NCBI GenBank assembly: GCA_020628375.1
Contig: JAHDFD010000002.1
Span: 96,520-160,519 of the forward strand
From: Chitinophagales bacterium
GTDB taxonomy: Bacteria; Bacteroidota; Bacteroidia; Chitinophagales; UBA2359
Length of the DNA stretch: 64,000 bases
Reading direction: 5' to 3'
How positions within the stretch are numbered: the stretch's first letter is position 1; every line of letters begins with the position of its first letter. This document shows, piece after piece, positions 36,224-45,669 of this stretch. The notes beneath the pieces were generated by a model that was not told the DNA's origin, did not search any database, and saw only the letters and a program-made list of their open reading frames with translations. The translations under genes were made by a program, and so were the position numbers.

Positions 36224-37159
36224 TTACTCAAGGCGGAAACGTACAGGTACGTTGTATTTTACACGTACCGGTTTACCACGTTGCTGACCTGGAGTCCAGT
36301 TAGGCATTGTTTTTACCACACGTAATGCTTCTTCATCGCATCCACCACCGATACCACGAACAACGCGTGCGTCAGCAATAGATCCATCTTCCATTACAAC
36401 GAATTCAACAATTACCCTACCTTCAATATTATTCTCTTTAGCAATCGGAGGATATTTAATATTCTTAGATAAGAACTTCAATAATTCCATCTGACCACCT
36501 GGGAATTCAGGCATTTTCTCAACAATAGTAAAAATTTCAGGTTCTTCAACCTCTTCTACTACTTCTTCCACTACTTCCTCAACCACTTCTTCCACTTCTT
36601 CGATAATCTCTTCAACGATTTCGATTTCCGTTTCTTCATCGGCTTCAGTATCCAGAATTTCTGGCTCTTCTTCAACTACCTCATCATCATCCACAACCTC
36701 GATTTCAGGCGGCGGAGGCGGAGGCGGAGGGGGCGGAGGGGGCGGAGGCGGAGGAGGTTTCTGCTCCGTCGGAGGAGGAGCAATCTCTATATCATCCTCG
36801 ATAACCAACTCACCAAGATCCATCACTTCCGGTGCAGGAGTCTGGTAATTAAATGCCGAAGTAATCGTCGCGATAGAAATCGCTAATCCAGCTAAAGAAA
36901 AAACAGTCCCGAACTTCTGAAAGTCAACAGGGAAATATTTCTTTATATAGAATCGCTTACTATCGCCATTCTTTTCATGTGTCTTTGCAATAGAGTCAGC
37001 AGACTGCATTCCAAACAATAATTTAGAAACAACTACCGCTGCAAGTATTCCTCCGAAAAGTATGGTTAAAAACCAATAACCATTCATGAAGCCTAATACT
37101 GCTACTGCCAAAGCCATCAATCCAAAAAATATATCACCAAAAGGTATTTTCATAGGCAA
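36224..37159 (-). CDS. Energy transducer TonB, proline-rich (paralogue 1)
   Basis: 311 aa. Three N-terminal hydrophobic segments lie within about 1-110 (two at 8-48, one at about 85-103), then an acidic/proline linker with an uninterrupted run of 17 prolines (about 136-152) and a Glu/Val-rich stretch. The C-terminal TonB domain (about 215-311) has PEFPGGQMELLKFLSKNIKYP, GRVIVEFVVMEDGSI, EALRVVKTMPNWTPGQQRGKPVRVKYNVPVRF. It couples proton-motive force to outer-membrane receptors; no SusC-like receptor is nearby. The TonB box partner cannot be predicted. Confidence 0.9.
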   Translation of the reverse strand: MPMKIPFGDIFFGLMALAVAVLGFMNGYWFLTILFGGILAAVVVSKLLFGMQSADSIAKTHEKNGDSKRFYIKKYFPVDFQKFGTVFSLAGLAISIATITSAFNYQTPAPEVMDLGELVIEDDIEIAPPPTEQKPPPPPPPPPPPPPPPPPEIEVVDDDEVVEEEPEILDTEADEETEIEIVEEIIEEVEEVVEEVVEEVVEEVEEPEIFTIVEKMPEFPGGQMELLKFLSKNIKYPPIAKENNIEGRVIVEFVVMEDGSIADARVVRGIGGGCDEEALRVVKTMPNWTPGQQRGKPVRVKYNVPVRFRLE

Positions 37160-37299
37160 TTAATTTAATAGCTTAATAAATAGAACATAATATTAATTAC
37201 TATTCCTTGAAATATCAAATATCCTTAAGTTAAAATCTCAAAATTGTTAGAATTATCTATCCAAAAACAATTTAATCGGATCAATCAAAAGGTAAATCT

Positions 37300-38184
37300 T
37301 TATTCAAGTTTAAATTTTACCGGTACATTGTATTTAACTTTTACCGGCTTACCTCGCTGCATTCCTGGTTTCCAAGGTGGCATGGATTTTACAACACGAA
37401 CAGCTTCACGATTTAAAATCTCGTATTCACCACCTGCAACTTCAACATTTGAGATTGATCCATCCTCATTAACTATAAAAGATATCGAAACTCTACCTTC
37501 AAGTCCATTTTCTTTTGCCATTATAGGATACTTAGTATTATCATATATGTATCTCAACAATGCCTCCTGACCTCCTATAAATTCCGGCATTTGTTCTACA
37601 ATGACAAAAACATCCGTTTCCTTTTTGTTTTCTTTAGCCTTTTCAATAATAATTTCTTCAGGCTCGATCATACCCAAAAGTTCCTCCATACTTAAATCAT
37701 CACCCAATTCATCACTGGACAGGTCAATCACCTCTTCATCATCGGGAGGTATCAAATCCTCAAGCTCAATTACTTCAACTTCTTTTTCTACAGCTTTAAT
37801 TTCAGCGTCTTCTCTGAATACCTCAACTTTTTCAATAGGAACAGGTTTCTCTTTCTTCTTAGGAGGAATATAAGGTGGAATCACCTCTATTCTTTCTTCT
37901 TCAATCGGATCATTTCCATTAAATTCAAAAGTAGATTCTTCGACAGAATAACTGAAAGCTGAAGTAATCGTTCCTAAAGTAATTGCCAATCCAGCTAGCG
38001 TAGCTGCTGATTTCCTTTGCCTGTTTCCATCTGAAAAAAGAAATTTGAATACAAGTATGCTACCTAAAATCCCACCAAAGAAAATGGTGAGAAAATAAGC
38101 TTCAGTCATTAGCCCCCATACAGACAAACCGAGGGCAGCTCCTCCGAAGAGGAGATCATCAAAACGTAATCTCATGTTATACAA
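37300..38184 (-). CDS. Energy transducer TonB (paralogue 2)
   Basis: 294 aa, same layout as its neighbour: two to three hydrophobic segments at the N-terminus (about 8-80), an acidic Pro/Glu/Lys linker (about 90-195) without the poly-Pro tract, and a TonB C-terminal domain (about 198-294: PEFIGGQEALLRYIYDNTKYP, GRVSISFIVNEDGSISNVEV, KPVKVKYNVPVKF). Tandem duplication with a 140-bp gap. It differs most in the linker, which spans the periplasm. Confidence 0.9.
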   Translation of the reverse strand: MYNMRLRFDDLLFGGAALGLSVWGLMTEAYFLTIFFGGILGSILVFKFLFSDGNRQRKSAATLAGLAITLGTITSAFSYSVEESTFEFNGNDPIEEERIEVIPPYIPPKKKEKPVPIEKVEVFREDAEIKAVEKEVEVIELEDLIPPDDEEVIDLSSDELGDDLSMEELLGMIEPEEIIIEKAKENKKETDVFVIVEQMPEFIGGQEALLRYIYDNTKYPIMAKENGLEGRVSISFIVNEDGSISNVEVAGGEYEILNREAVRVVKSMPPWKPGMQRGKPVKVKYNVPVKFKLE

Positions 38185-38257
38185 TTTTGCGTAAAACCTT
38201 ACTAGTTATTAAGAATAACTACGCTGTTTCACAAGTGAAAGAATATAATAGTTTGGT

Positions 38258-38608
38258 TTAGCTTTTTTTCATCCACAGAGCAGTGCTGAATGCACCAACC
38301 AAAGCTCCAAGGTCATTGGCGAGTATATCATAATAATCAAACATTCGACCCGGGATGAAATTCCCCTGTACAAGTTCAACAACAAAACCTATTGCAAAAG
38401 GTACCATTATTGCTGTTATAAGAATTGAACGATTTGAAAATTTTGAATATTGTGTTTTGCTATTTTCTTTATTCATTTCAAATGTTAAAAAAATAGCAAA
38501 AAAGAAATAAAAAAGAAAATGTACAAGCTTATCTACCTGAAAAAGATCGATCTGTGGTATTTCAGGATTGGGTTTAAATGAAAGCACTAAAACGATGAAG
38601 GTCCACAA
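38258..38608 (-). CDS. VanZ-like membrane protein
   Basis: 116 aa with about three to four membrane helices. VanZ family marks: DKLVHFLFYFFFAI (about 26-39) and the C-terminal ELVQGNFIPGRMFDYYDILANDLGALVGA. VanZ was named for teicoplanin resistance, but the family is broad and its function unknown in most bacteria. The start may lie a little downstream or upstream, since the first helix begins at the very N-terminus. Confidence 0.8.
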   Translation of the reverse strand: MWTFIVLVLSFKPNPEIPQIDLFQVDKLVHFLFYFFFAIFLTFEMNKENSKTQYSKFSNRSILITAIMVPFAIGFVVELVQGNFIPGRMFDYYDILANDLGALVGAFSTALWMKKS

Positions 38609-38737
38609 TAAGGTTAAAGGATATGATTTGAAGTATTGAATGATAATTGAGCTTAAAATTTGAAAAACAGGTTTATAAAAGAACTATTGAATTGATCAAG
38701 TTATTATAAATTTACCCCCGCTAAAGCACCAAAATTT

Positions 38738-39007
38738 ATGAAGTACACCGCACACACCCTTAAAAAATTAGAAACTCTTTATCAGGAATTAGGGTTTCAG
38801 GTTCGATATGGTAAAGGTAATTTTAATTCAGGCTCTTGTATTTTAAATAGCAGTAATATTGTTGTTGTCAATAAATTATTCAATACAGAAAGCAGGATCA
38901 ATGCACTAATCGATCTTATACCACAAATTGAAGATGAAACAATTGAACTAACACCCATTTCAGCAAAATTATTGAAAGAGATCAATAAACCTGAAGCTCA
39001 GAATTAG
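38738..39007 (+). CDS. Small conserved-type hypothetical protein, 89 aa
   Basis: Starts MKYTAHTLKKLETLYQELGF and contains VRYGKGNFNSGSCILNSSNIVVVNKLFNTESRINALIDLI. It reads like a compact cytosolic alpha/beta protein. I recall similar small proteins in Cytophagales but no function. It lies between a divergent VanZ gene and the haloperoxidase-like gene. Confidence 0.7.
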   Translation: MKYTAHTLKKLETLYQELGFQVRYGKGNFNSGSCILNSSNIVVVNKLFNTESRINALIDLIPQIEDETIELTPISAKLLKEINKPEAQN

Positions 39008-39059
39008 CGCTTTTTAAAATTTAACATCCAATATCAATTATAATTGATTACTTGCATTT

Positions 39060-39067
39060 TACTTTTG
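39060..39067 (+). promoter_or_regulatory. Putative -7 box TACTTTTG for the haloperoxidase-like gene
   Basis: Perfect TAnnTTTG, 33 bp before the ATG at 39100; no clear -33 at the usual distance. Confidence 0.5.
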
Positions 39068-39099
39068 TAAACTGACTTTCATACAAAGCTCTTTACAAA

Positions 39100-42000
39100 A
39101 TGAACACGCTTAAATCAATTATACTATTACTTGTTATTTTAATAAGTACATCTACACATGCCCAAGATCATTCTATTGCGAGGGAATGGAATGAGGTTTT
39201 ACTTCAGGCGATCAGAGGGGATTTTGCGAGACCAACCATACATGCCAGAAATCTATATCACACTTCTATAGCCATGTACGATGCATGGGCAGTTTATGAT
39301 GAAAGTGCAGACACCTATTTTTTAGGCAAGTCAATGGGTAATTACAATTGTCCATTTGATGGTATTTCACAACCTGAGAATATTAAAGATGCTCAAGAGG
39401 CGACCTTAAGCTATGCCGTTTATCGTTTGTTATCACACAGGTTTCAGTATTCTCCTTCAGCTAATATGACTTTGTTCAGCTTAACACAATTTATGCAAAG
39501 CAAAGGATATGACGCTGATTTTGTTGACACCGATTATTCAGATGGCAACCCTGCTGCTCTGGGGAATTATTTGGCAGAACAGTTAATTGCTGCCGGACTG
39601 GTTGATGGTGCAAATGAAGCAGATGGTTATGCCAATCAATACTATACTCCGGTTAACAATGATCTCGATATTGCAAATTCAGATAGTACCAACCTTAGTA
39701 ACCCGAATAGATGGCAACCTATTTTTCTGACTAACTTCATAGACCAGAGTGGAAATCCACAGGGAGAAACACCTGAGTTTTTAAGTCCTGAATGGGGAAA
39801 TGTAGTGCCTTTCGCACTTAAAGAAGAAGATAAATCTACTTTTTACAGAAACGGGAACACCTATCATGTTTATCACGATCCGGGAGATCCAGACTTTATT
39901 GATGTTGCACAGGAAGGTGCTATAAACGAAGCTTACCGCTGGGGATTTTCGCTTGTTTCAGTTTGGGCAGCTCATCACGACCCAAGTGATGGTGTAATGA
40001 TCGATATTTCTCCTGCATCGATTGGAAATATTTCAGATTTCCCTGAAACCTCGGCAGATTTCCCTGACTTCTATAATTTATTGGAAGGAGGTGATCCAGG
40101 CAATGGACATACATTGAATCCTATTACTGGTATGCCTTATGAAACTCAAATGGTTCCTCGTGGAGACTACTCAAGAGTTTTAGCAGAGTTCTGGGCCGAT
40201 GGTCCGGATTCAGAAACACCACCCGGACATTGGTTTTCTATACTGAATACGGTTAACGACCACCCATTAGCAACAAGAAAATGGAATGGACAAGGAGAGG
40301 ATCTTGGAGCATTGGAATGGGATGTAAAAGCCTATTTCACCTTAGGCGGGGCTGTACATGATGCTGCAATTGCGGCGTGGTCGGTTAAAGGTTGGTACGA
40401 TTATATTCGTCCGGTTTCGGCAATTCGTTTTATGGCAGAAATGGGGCAAAGCTCAAATACGGCTCTCGATAATTATCATCCTGCAGGAATTCCTCTAATA
40501 CCCAATTACATTGAAGTAGTAGAAGCAGGTGATTCTTTAGCGATGCTGGATGCAAATAATATTGGCAAAATTAAACTTTACACTTGGCGTGGACCTGATT
40601 TTATCAATAATCCTAATTTTGATATGGCAGGCGTTGGCTGGATCCTTGCTGAAGATTGGTGGCCTTATCAGCGTCCTTCTTTTGTTACTCCACCTTTTGC
40701 CGGGTACGTTTCAGGGCATTCTACTTTTTCAAGAGCGGCTGCTGAAGTAATGACCTTAATAACAGGAGATGCCTACTTCCCTGGTGGTATGGGAGAGTTT
40801 GAAGCGCCAATGAATCAATTTTTGGTATTTGAAGAAGGACCAAGTGTTAACCTTACCCTACAATGGGCTACTTATCGTGATGCCTCAGACCAATGTAGTT
40901 TATCGAGAATCTGGGGTGGTATTCATCCACCTTGTGACGATATTCCAGGCAGGAAAATGGGTATTGTGATTGGAAATGATGCATTTGAACACGCTTCAAA
41001 ATACTTTGACACCCAAGCACCAATGTTAACGAATGCTACTTTTTCCCAAAATATAATAAACGATGAAAGTGCAAGTGAGACCTTTAGTATTTCCATTAGT
41101 TTTGATGAAGAAATGGATACTTCTATTATTCCAACAATAGCCTTTGATAATGATGAAGTTTATAATTCCTTACAATTGATCAATACTATTTGGGTTAACG
41201 CTACTACGCTTCAGGCTAACTATTCAGTGAGCGATGAAAATATAGATTTAGGAAGTATTAATATAGAAATATTAGATGCTTATGATTTAGGAGCAAATCC
41301 ATTGACTAACTATACCATATTAGATGCTTTTATTCTGGACACCGATAATCCGGGGCTATTAATTGAAACAGATCAAACTGTTTATTCAGACGCTTTCGTT
41401 GGTAACATTATTCAGATTCATTTGAATTTTGATGAAGTAATGGATATGAACTCAACGCCTTCGATTGCTTTTTTAGATGATAATCCTATTGAAAATTCGC
41501 TTAGCTTTTCATTTGCGACCTGGACAAGTGAAACAAGCTATACTTATAACTATACTTTGAATGACGCTAATGAAGTATTGAACAATATTACTGTTTCTGT
41601 TGCTGATGCCAGAGATGCTGCCGGTAATCTTATTTTCAATAATCTTAGTGAAGTATTCAGTATAGATACGGAGAATCCTGAGTTAACGATTACAATGAAC
41701 GACCGCACAATTAACGATGCTTCTGAAAATAGTTCTCTGATAATAAATTTCATTTATAGTGAACCAATGAATCAGGATGTGGCACCCCAATTTATTTTCA
41801 ATGGGGATATACCAACTTCAAACTCTTTAGATATTGAAACTTCAAATTGGTGGGTCGATAATAGATATGTTGTTTCTTATGAAATTAAAGATGCGAATGA
41901 GTCATTGGATAATATCAATATTCAGGTAAATAATGCACAAGACTTAGCAGGAAATTTGCAAGTACCTTATTTAGAAAATCAATTATTCACGATCGACACC

Positions 42001-42957
42001 AAGAATCCTGAGTTGAGCATTTCAACGAACATGGATATTGTTTCAGATGAAAATATTGAAGAACAATTCTTTATTGCACTGGAATATGATGAAGTTATGG
42101 ATACAACAAGTACTCCTCAACTTAGTTTTCTGAATGATGACCCAACTGGAAGCTCATTAATATTATCTGAACAATTATGGGAAACTGAAAATCTATATAC
42201 TTTTTATTATTCAGTAGTTGATGAGAATATCTTTTTAGAAAATATTAGTCTGAATGTTGAAGCAGCAAAGGATACTTTGGGTAATGATCAAATTATTCTG
42301 GATAATGAATACCTCTTTGAAGTTGACACACAGAACCCTGAAGTGCTTTATGTTGAAACGAATATAGAATCTATTCAAAGTAAAGATATTGGTTATGGTA
42401 CATTCAATATTCTAAGTATTTTCAGTGAGCCGATGAATACGCAACAAGCTCCGGATATAAATTTCCCTGAAGTTTTGAATATTGACGAAGTCCTGAGCCT
42501 GAATTCAGAAGATTCATACTGGCTGAATGACCTAACTTATATCACAAAATATGACGTAGGCGCTACTCTATTCTTTCAGGAAGATATCAATATTGAAACT
42601 GTAAATGCCCGCGATTTAGCCGGAAATATTCAAAATATATTTTCAGAAAATGACCTTTTCAGTATAGAACTCGATCCTGCTACAAATGTCGATGAATTAG
42701 TAAAAGAAGCGTTAATTAAGGTTTACCCCAATCCTGCTTTTAGTGGAGAAAACTTAACAATAAGCTTACCTGAAATTACTGCTCAACTACAAATTCAGCT
42801 ATTTAATGTTAGCGGTCAAACATTATACAGTAAAAATAGATCAGACCTTTATTCTAATCAGTTAACTTTAGAAACACAAGGAATTTCTACTGGTATTTAC
42901 TTTTTATATTTAGAAAGCGAAGATTGGCAAGCGCTAGTACGTGTTGTTATCAAGTAA
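39100..42957 (+). CDS. Vanadium-haloperoxidase/PAP2-like T9SS-exported protein with five Ig-like repeats
   Basis: 1285 aa. Signal peptide ends at THAQ (about 22). Residues about 25-640 form the vanadium-dependent haloperoxidase/PAP2 part: YDYIRPVSAIRFM, then AGYVSGHSTFSRAAAE, and SRIWGGIHPPCDDIPGRKMG, giving the RP, SGH and SRxxxGxHxxxD ligand motifs. Five repeats of about 109 residues follow (starting near 641, 750, 859, 968 and 1077), each with 'DEVMD' or 'SEPMN' and ending in 'IDTxNPEL'. Residues about 1205-1285 are a type A T9SS sorting domain (VYPNPAFSGENL...GIYFLYL). The reaction, halide oxidation or phosphate release, is unresolved. Confidence 0.88.
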   Translation: MNTLKSIILLLVILISTSTHAQDHSIAREWNEVLLQAIRGDFARPTIHARNLYHTSIAMYDAWAVYDESADTYFLGKSMGNYNCPFDGISQPENIKDAQEATLSYAVYRLLSHRFQYSPSANMTLFSLTQFMQSKGYDADFVDTDYSDGNPAALGNYLAEQLIAAGLVDGANEADGYANQYYTPVNNDLDIANSDSTNLSNPNRWQPIFLTNFIDQSGNPQGETPEFLSPEWGNVVPFALKEEDKSTFYRNGNTYHVYHDPGDPDFIDVAQEGAINEAYRWGFSLVSVWAAHHDPSDGVMIDISPASIGNISDFPETSADFPDFYNLLEGGDPGNGHTLNPITGMPYETQMVPRGDYSRVLAEFWADGPDSETPPGHWFSILNTVNDHPLATRKWNGQGEDLGALEWDVKAYFTLGGAVHDAAIAAWSVKGWYDYIRPVSAIRFMAEMGQSSNTALDNYHPAGIPLIPNYIEVVEAGDSLAMLDANNIGKIKLYTWRGPDFINNPNFDMAGVGWILAEDWWPYQRPSFVTPPFAGYVSGHSTFSRAAAEVMTLITGDAYFPGGMGEFEAPMNQFLVFEEGPSVNLTLQWATYRDASDQCSLSRIWGGIHPPCDDIPGRKMGIVIGNDAFEHASKYFDTQAPMLTNATFSQNIINDESASETFSISISFDEEMDTSIIPTIAFDNDEVYNSLQLINTIWVNATTLQANYSVSDENIDLGSINIEILDAYDLGANPLTNYTILDAFILDTDNPGLLIETDQTVYSDAFVGNIIQIHLNFDEVMDMNSTPSIAFLDDNPIENSLSFSFATWTSETSYTYNYTLNDANEVLNNITVSVADARDAAGNLIFNNLSEVFSIDTENPELTITMNDRTINDASENSSLIINFIYSEPMNQDVAPQFIFNGDIPTSNSLDIETSNWWVDNRYVVSYEIKDANESLDNINIQVNNAQDLAGNLQVPYLENQLFTIDTKNPELSISTNMDIVSDENIEEQFFIALEYDEVMDTTSTPQLSFLNDDPTGSSLILSEQLWETENLYTFYYSVVDENIFLENISLNVEAAKDTLGNDQIILDNEYLFEVDTQNPEVLYVETNIESIQSKDIGYGTFNILSIFSEPMNTQQAPDINFPEVLNIDEVLSLNSEDSYWLNDLTYITKYDVGATLFFQEDINIETVNARDLAGNIQNIFSENDLFSIELDPATNVDELVKEALIKVYPNPAFSGENLTISLPEITAQLQIQLFNVSGQTLYSKNRSDLYSNQLTLETQGISTGIYFLYLESEDWQALVRVVIK

Positions 42958-42973
42958 GTTAAATCTCTTTTTT

Positions 42974-43008
42974 CACACCTTGAAGTTCTTAGAGACCTTC
43001 AAGGTGTG
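42974..43008. repeat. Perfect 12-bp hairpin between two T9SS cargo genes
   Basis: CACACCTTGAAG (42974-42985) pairs with CTTCAAGGTGTG (42997-43008) around 11 nt. No T run follows on either strand, so it is a dispersed-palindrome type rather than a classic terminator, although it may still stop transcription or protect the 3' end. Confidence 0.85.
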
Positions 43009-43033
43009 AAAAGGAAAGAATAAATAAAATATT

Positions 43034-45502
43034 ATGAAATATATTTTCCTGTTATCCTTTAGCTTTTTTATTTCAATTTTAAATATCAATGCCCAATTAA
43101 ACATGGAATTGATCGGGCATTTAGAATATGAAGAAACGCTTAGTGATATTTGGGGATATGTTGATGACAATGGAACTGAATATGCTATTGTAGGCGTACG
43201 AAACGGTGTTTCAGTTGTTTCTTTAGCAACACCAACAGCGCCACAGGAAGTAGCATTTATTGAAGGACCATTGTCAATTTGGCGAGATATAAAAACCTGG
43301 GAAAAAACAGCATACGTTTCAAATGAAAATGGTGAAGGTCTATTAGTTATGGATCTTTCTGAATTACCAGACACGGTTTACAGCTATAATTGGCAACCAA
43401 GTGTTGAAACAGAGGTTTTTGGAACTATTGTAACCGATACCTTAGAAGATATTCATAATTTATATGTAGATGAATTCGGCGTTTTATACATCTGTGGTTC
43501 TAATTTCAATGATGGAGGTTTAGTATTTGTAGATGTATCAAATGATCCTAATTCACCTGAACTAATAGGATTTGGAAATAACGTTTATTCACACGACGTT
43601 TACGTAAGAAACAACCTTGCTTACAGTTCAGAAATATACGTTGGTGAATTTGCTGTATATGACATAAGTGACAAACTGAATGTTACCAAATTGGGCAGCA
43701 ATGGCACTCAATTGGATTTCACGCATAATGCCTGGCTTTCCGACGACAGCAACTACCTTTTCACTACCGATGAAAAACCAAATGGAACTATAGGAAGCTA
43801 TGATGTTTCTGACCCAAGCGACATTAAAGAGTTAGACCAATTTGTTCCTTTTGAAATATTGAATAAAGGAGTAGTTCCACATAATGTTCATGTTTGGAAT
43901 GACTATATAATTGCTTCCTATTATAAATACGGAACAACAATTCTAGATGGTTCTAAACCAGACAATTTAGTAGAAGTAGGTAATTTTGACTCTTTATTAC
44001 CACTACCTGAAGGAGAAAACTATTTAGGTGTGTGGGGAGCTTACCCTTTTCTTCCATCTCAAAATGTGATTATTTCTGATCGATCGACAGGCTTGTTTGT
44101 ATTAGCACCCAATTATCAAAGGGCTTGTTGGTTAGAAGGGCAAGTTACAGATGCTTCAACTGGACAACCATTAATGAATGCTCAAATTTCAATAGAAGAC
44201 ACAAATATTTTTACTGAATCTGCATTTGGAGGAGATTTTAAAACGGGTTATGCATTAAGTGGTGAATATGACATTAATATTTATTTACCATTTTATAAAC
44301 CGCAAACTATTGAAAATGTAAGTTTGGTCAATGGGGAAATTACAAACCTGAACATAGCATTAGAGCCATTAGAATCCTTTTCAGTAAATGGTTCTGTTGT
44401 TTTAAAAAGCAACGGAACAAAAGTACCAAATGCCAAAATATTCTTAGATAGTGATGCTTACGATTTTCTGATCGAAGCAGATGAGAATGGAGAATTTTCA
44501 ATTAATGAATTTTATGCAAACACATATAAAACGGCTTGTAGTGAATGGGGATTGAAAGCAAAGAACCTTATTAATACAAGTTTCAATCAAGAAAACTTCA
44601 TTATAGAATTAGAGGAAGGATATGAAGATGCTTTTTATTTTGATAAAGAATGGAATGTCGAAGGAGATGCTGAGAGTGCTAATTGGATAAGAGTTAATCC
44701 ACCTGTTCCTACGCCTTTAATGAGTCAGCAACCAGCAAATGATGTTACATATTACTATACTCCTACTTTTGATGTAGAGGCTGATGTGCAAAATGCCTGC
44801 TTTGTTACAGGGCAAGAAACAGAAAATAATGGATTAAACTTCAATCAACTTGAAACAAATGAAAAAACGATTCTTAGTTCACCTGTTATGGATTTAACTT
44901 CTTTAGAAGATCCAATAATCAGTTTTTATTATTGGTTTATTAATATTGCTTCTTTTAACGGAATTGAAATTAACAACTACAATGTTGCAGAATTTCCAAT
45001 GTTATTAACTATTTCTAATGGTGCTGAAGACTTTAATATGTTTTTAGGTTCGGATTATGATTGGCGTTATTTTGAAATACAAATAAAAGAATTACTGGAA
45101 ATTACTGATCAAATGACGGTTACTTTGGAAATAGATTTAAGTAAAGCCGCTAATGAAAGCCCCGACGGTATTAATGCAGAAGCAGCTATTGATTTTTTCA
45201 GGGTTTATGATGGTGCTATAACACCTGAAACTAGTTTGAGTGAACTATCAAATGTTTCTATGGAGATAAATCCAAATATTTCAGCTCAGTATTTTAATTT
45301 AGATTATCAGCTAAATACCCAACAGTATAGTAGAACCGTATTAGCCATCTATGATATAACAGGAAAATTCATTAGCAGTTACTCACTGAATGAAAAAATC
45401 GGCACGTTAAGGTTTGGTGAGCATTTATCGCAGGGAATTTACTTTGCTCAGATCGTTAATGGTTTTGAAAAAAGTAAAGCAGTTAAAATCATTAAACAGT
45501 AG
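43034..45502 (+). CDS. Choice-of-anchor B (LVIVD-repeat) T9SS-exported protein
   Basis: 822 aa. Signal peptide ends at NINAQ (about 20). Residues about 25-350 carry beta-propeller-like LVIVD units of 'choice-of-anchor B' proteins (SDIWGYVDDNGTEYAIVGVRNGVSVVSLATPTAPQE, LAYSSEIYVGEFAVYDISD, VPHNVHVWNDYIIASYY). A carboxypeptidase-regulatory-like domain (about 358-440, GQVTDASTGQPLMNAQISIEDT), a second Ig-like one (about 445-510), a MAM-like jelly roll (about 530-735) and a type A T9SS sorting domain (about 745-822) follow. Surface or secreted; substrate unknown. Confidence 0.85.
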   Translation: MKYIFLLSFSFFISILNINAQLNMELIGHLEYEETLSDIWGYVDDNGTEYAIVGVRNGVSVVSLATPTAPQEVAFIEGPLSIWRDIKTWEKTAYVSNENGEGLLVMDLSELPDTVYSYNWQPSVETEVFGTIVTDTLEDIHNLYVDEFGVLYICGSNFNDGGLVFVDVSNDPNSPELIGFGNNVYSHDVYVRNNLAYSSEIYVGEFAVYDISDKLNVTKLGSNGTQLDFTHNAWLSDDSNYLFTTDEKPNGTIGSYDVSDPSDIKELDQFVPFEILNKGVVPHNVHVWNDYIIASYYKYGTTILDGSKPDNLVEVGNFDSLLPLPEGENYLGVWGAYPFLPSQNVIISDRSTGLFVLAPNYQRACWLEGQVTDASTGQPLMNAQISIEDTNIFTESAFGGDFKTGYALSGEYDINIYLPFYKPQTIENVSLVNGEITNLNIALEPLESFSVNGSVVLKSNGTKVPNAKIFLDSDAYDFLIEADENGEFSINEFYANTYKTACSEWGLKAKNLINTSFNQENFIIELEEGYEDAFYFDKEWNVEGDAESANWIRVNPPVPTPLMSQQPANDVTYYYTPTFDVEADVQNACFVTGQETENNGLNFNQLETNEKTILSSPVMDLTSLEDPIISFYYWFINIASFNGIEINNYNVAEFPMLLTISNGAEDFNMFLGSDYDWRYFEIQIKELLEITDQMTVTLEIDLSKAANESPDGINAEAAIDFFRVYDGAITPETSLSELSNVSMEINPNISAQYFNLDYQLNTQQYSRTVLAIYDITGKFISSYSLNEKIGTLRFGEHLSQGIYFAQIVNGFEKSKAVKIIKQ

Positions 45503-45529
45503 TAAATTCCCACTTAGTATTTTATGGGT

Positions 45530-45605
45530 TGAGCGGCACAGCAGAGGTTCAACCCGTTTTGGTCGCCTGACCAAAACCAAAGTCAGCCTTACATTTGAGT
45601 CATAG
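45530..45605 (+). repeat. Dispersed spacer repeat, copy with compact palindrome
   Basis: It contains CACAGCAGAGGTTCAACCCG, then TTTTGGTC-GCCT-GACCAAAA as a perfect hairpin, and ends AGTCAGCCTTACATTTGAGT. The order matches 54700-54793 and the inverted copy at 25498. Confidence 0.75.
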
Positions 45606-45669
45606 CCTTAAAAATTAATCTGAACTAAATCCTCTTAGAACTGTTAACTGCTCGTCCAAAAATTTAATT

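Noticed and set aside
42974..43008. Hairpin as a standard Rho-independent terminator
   Set aside because: No T run follows the stem on either strand, so it is listed as a palindromic repeat instead.
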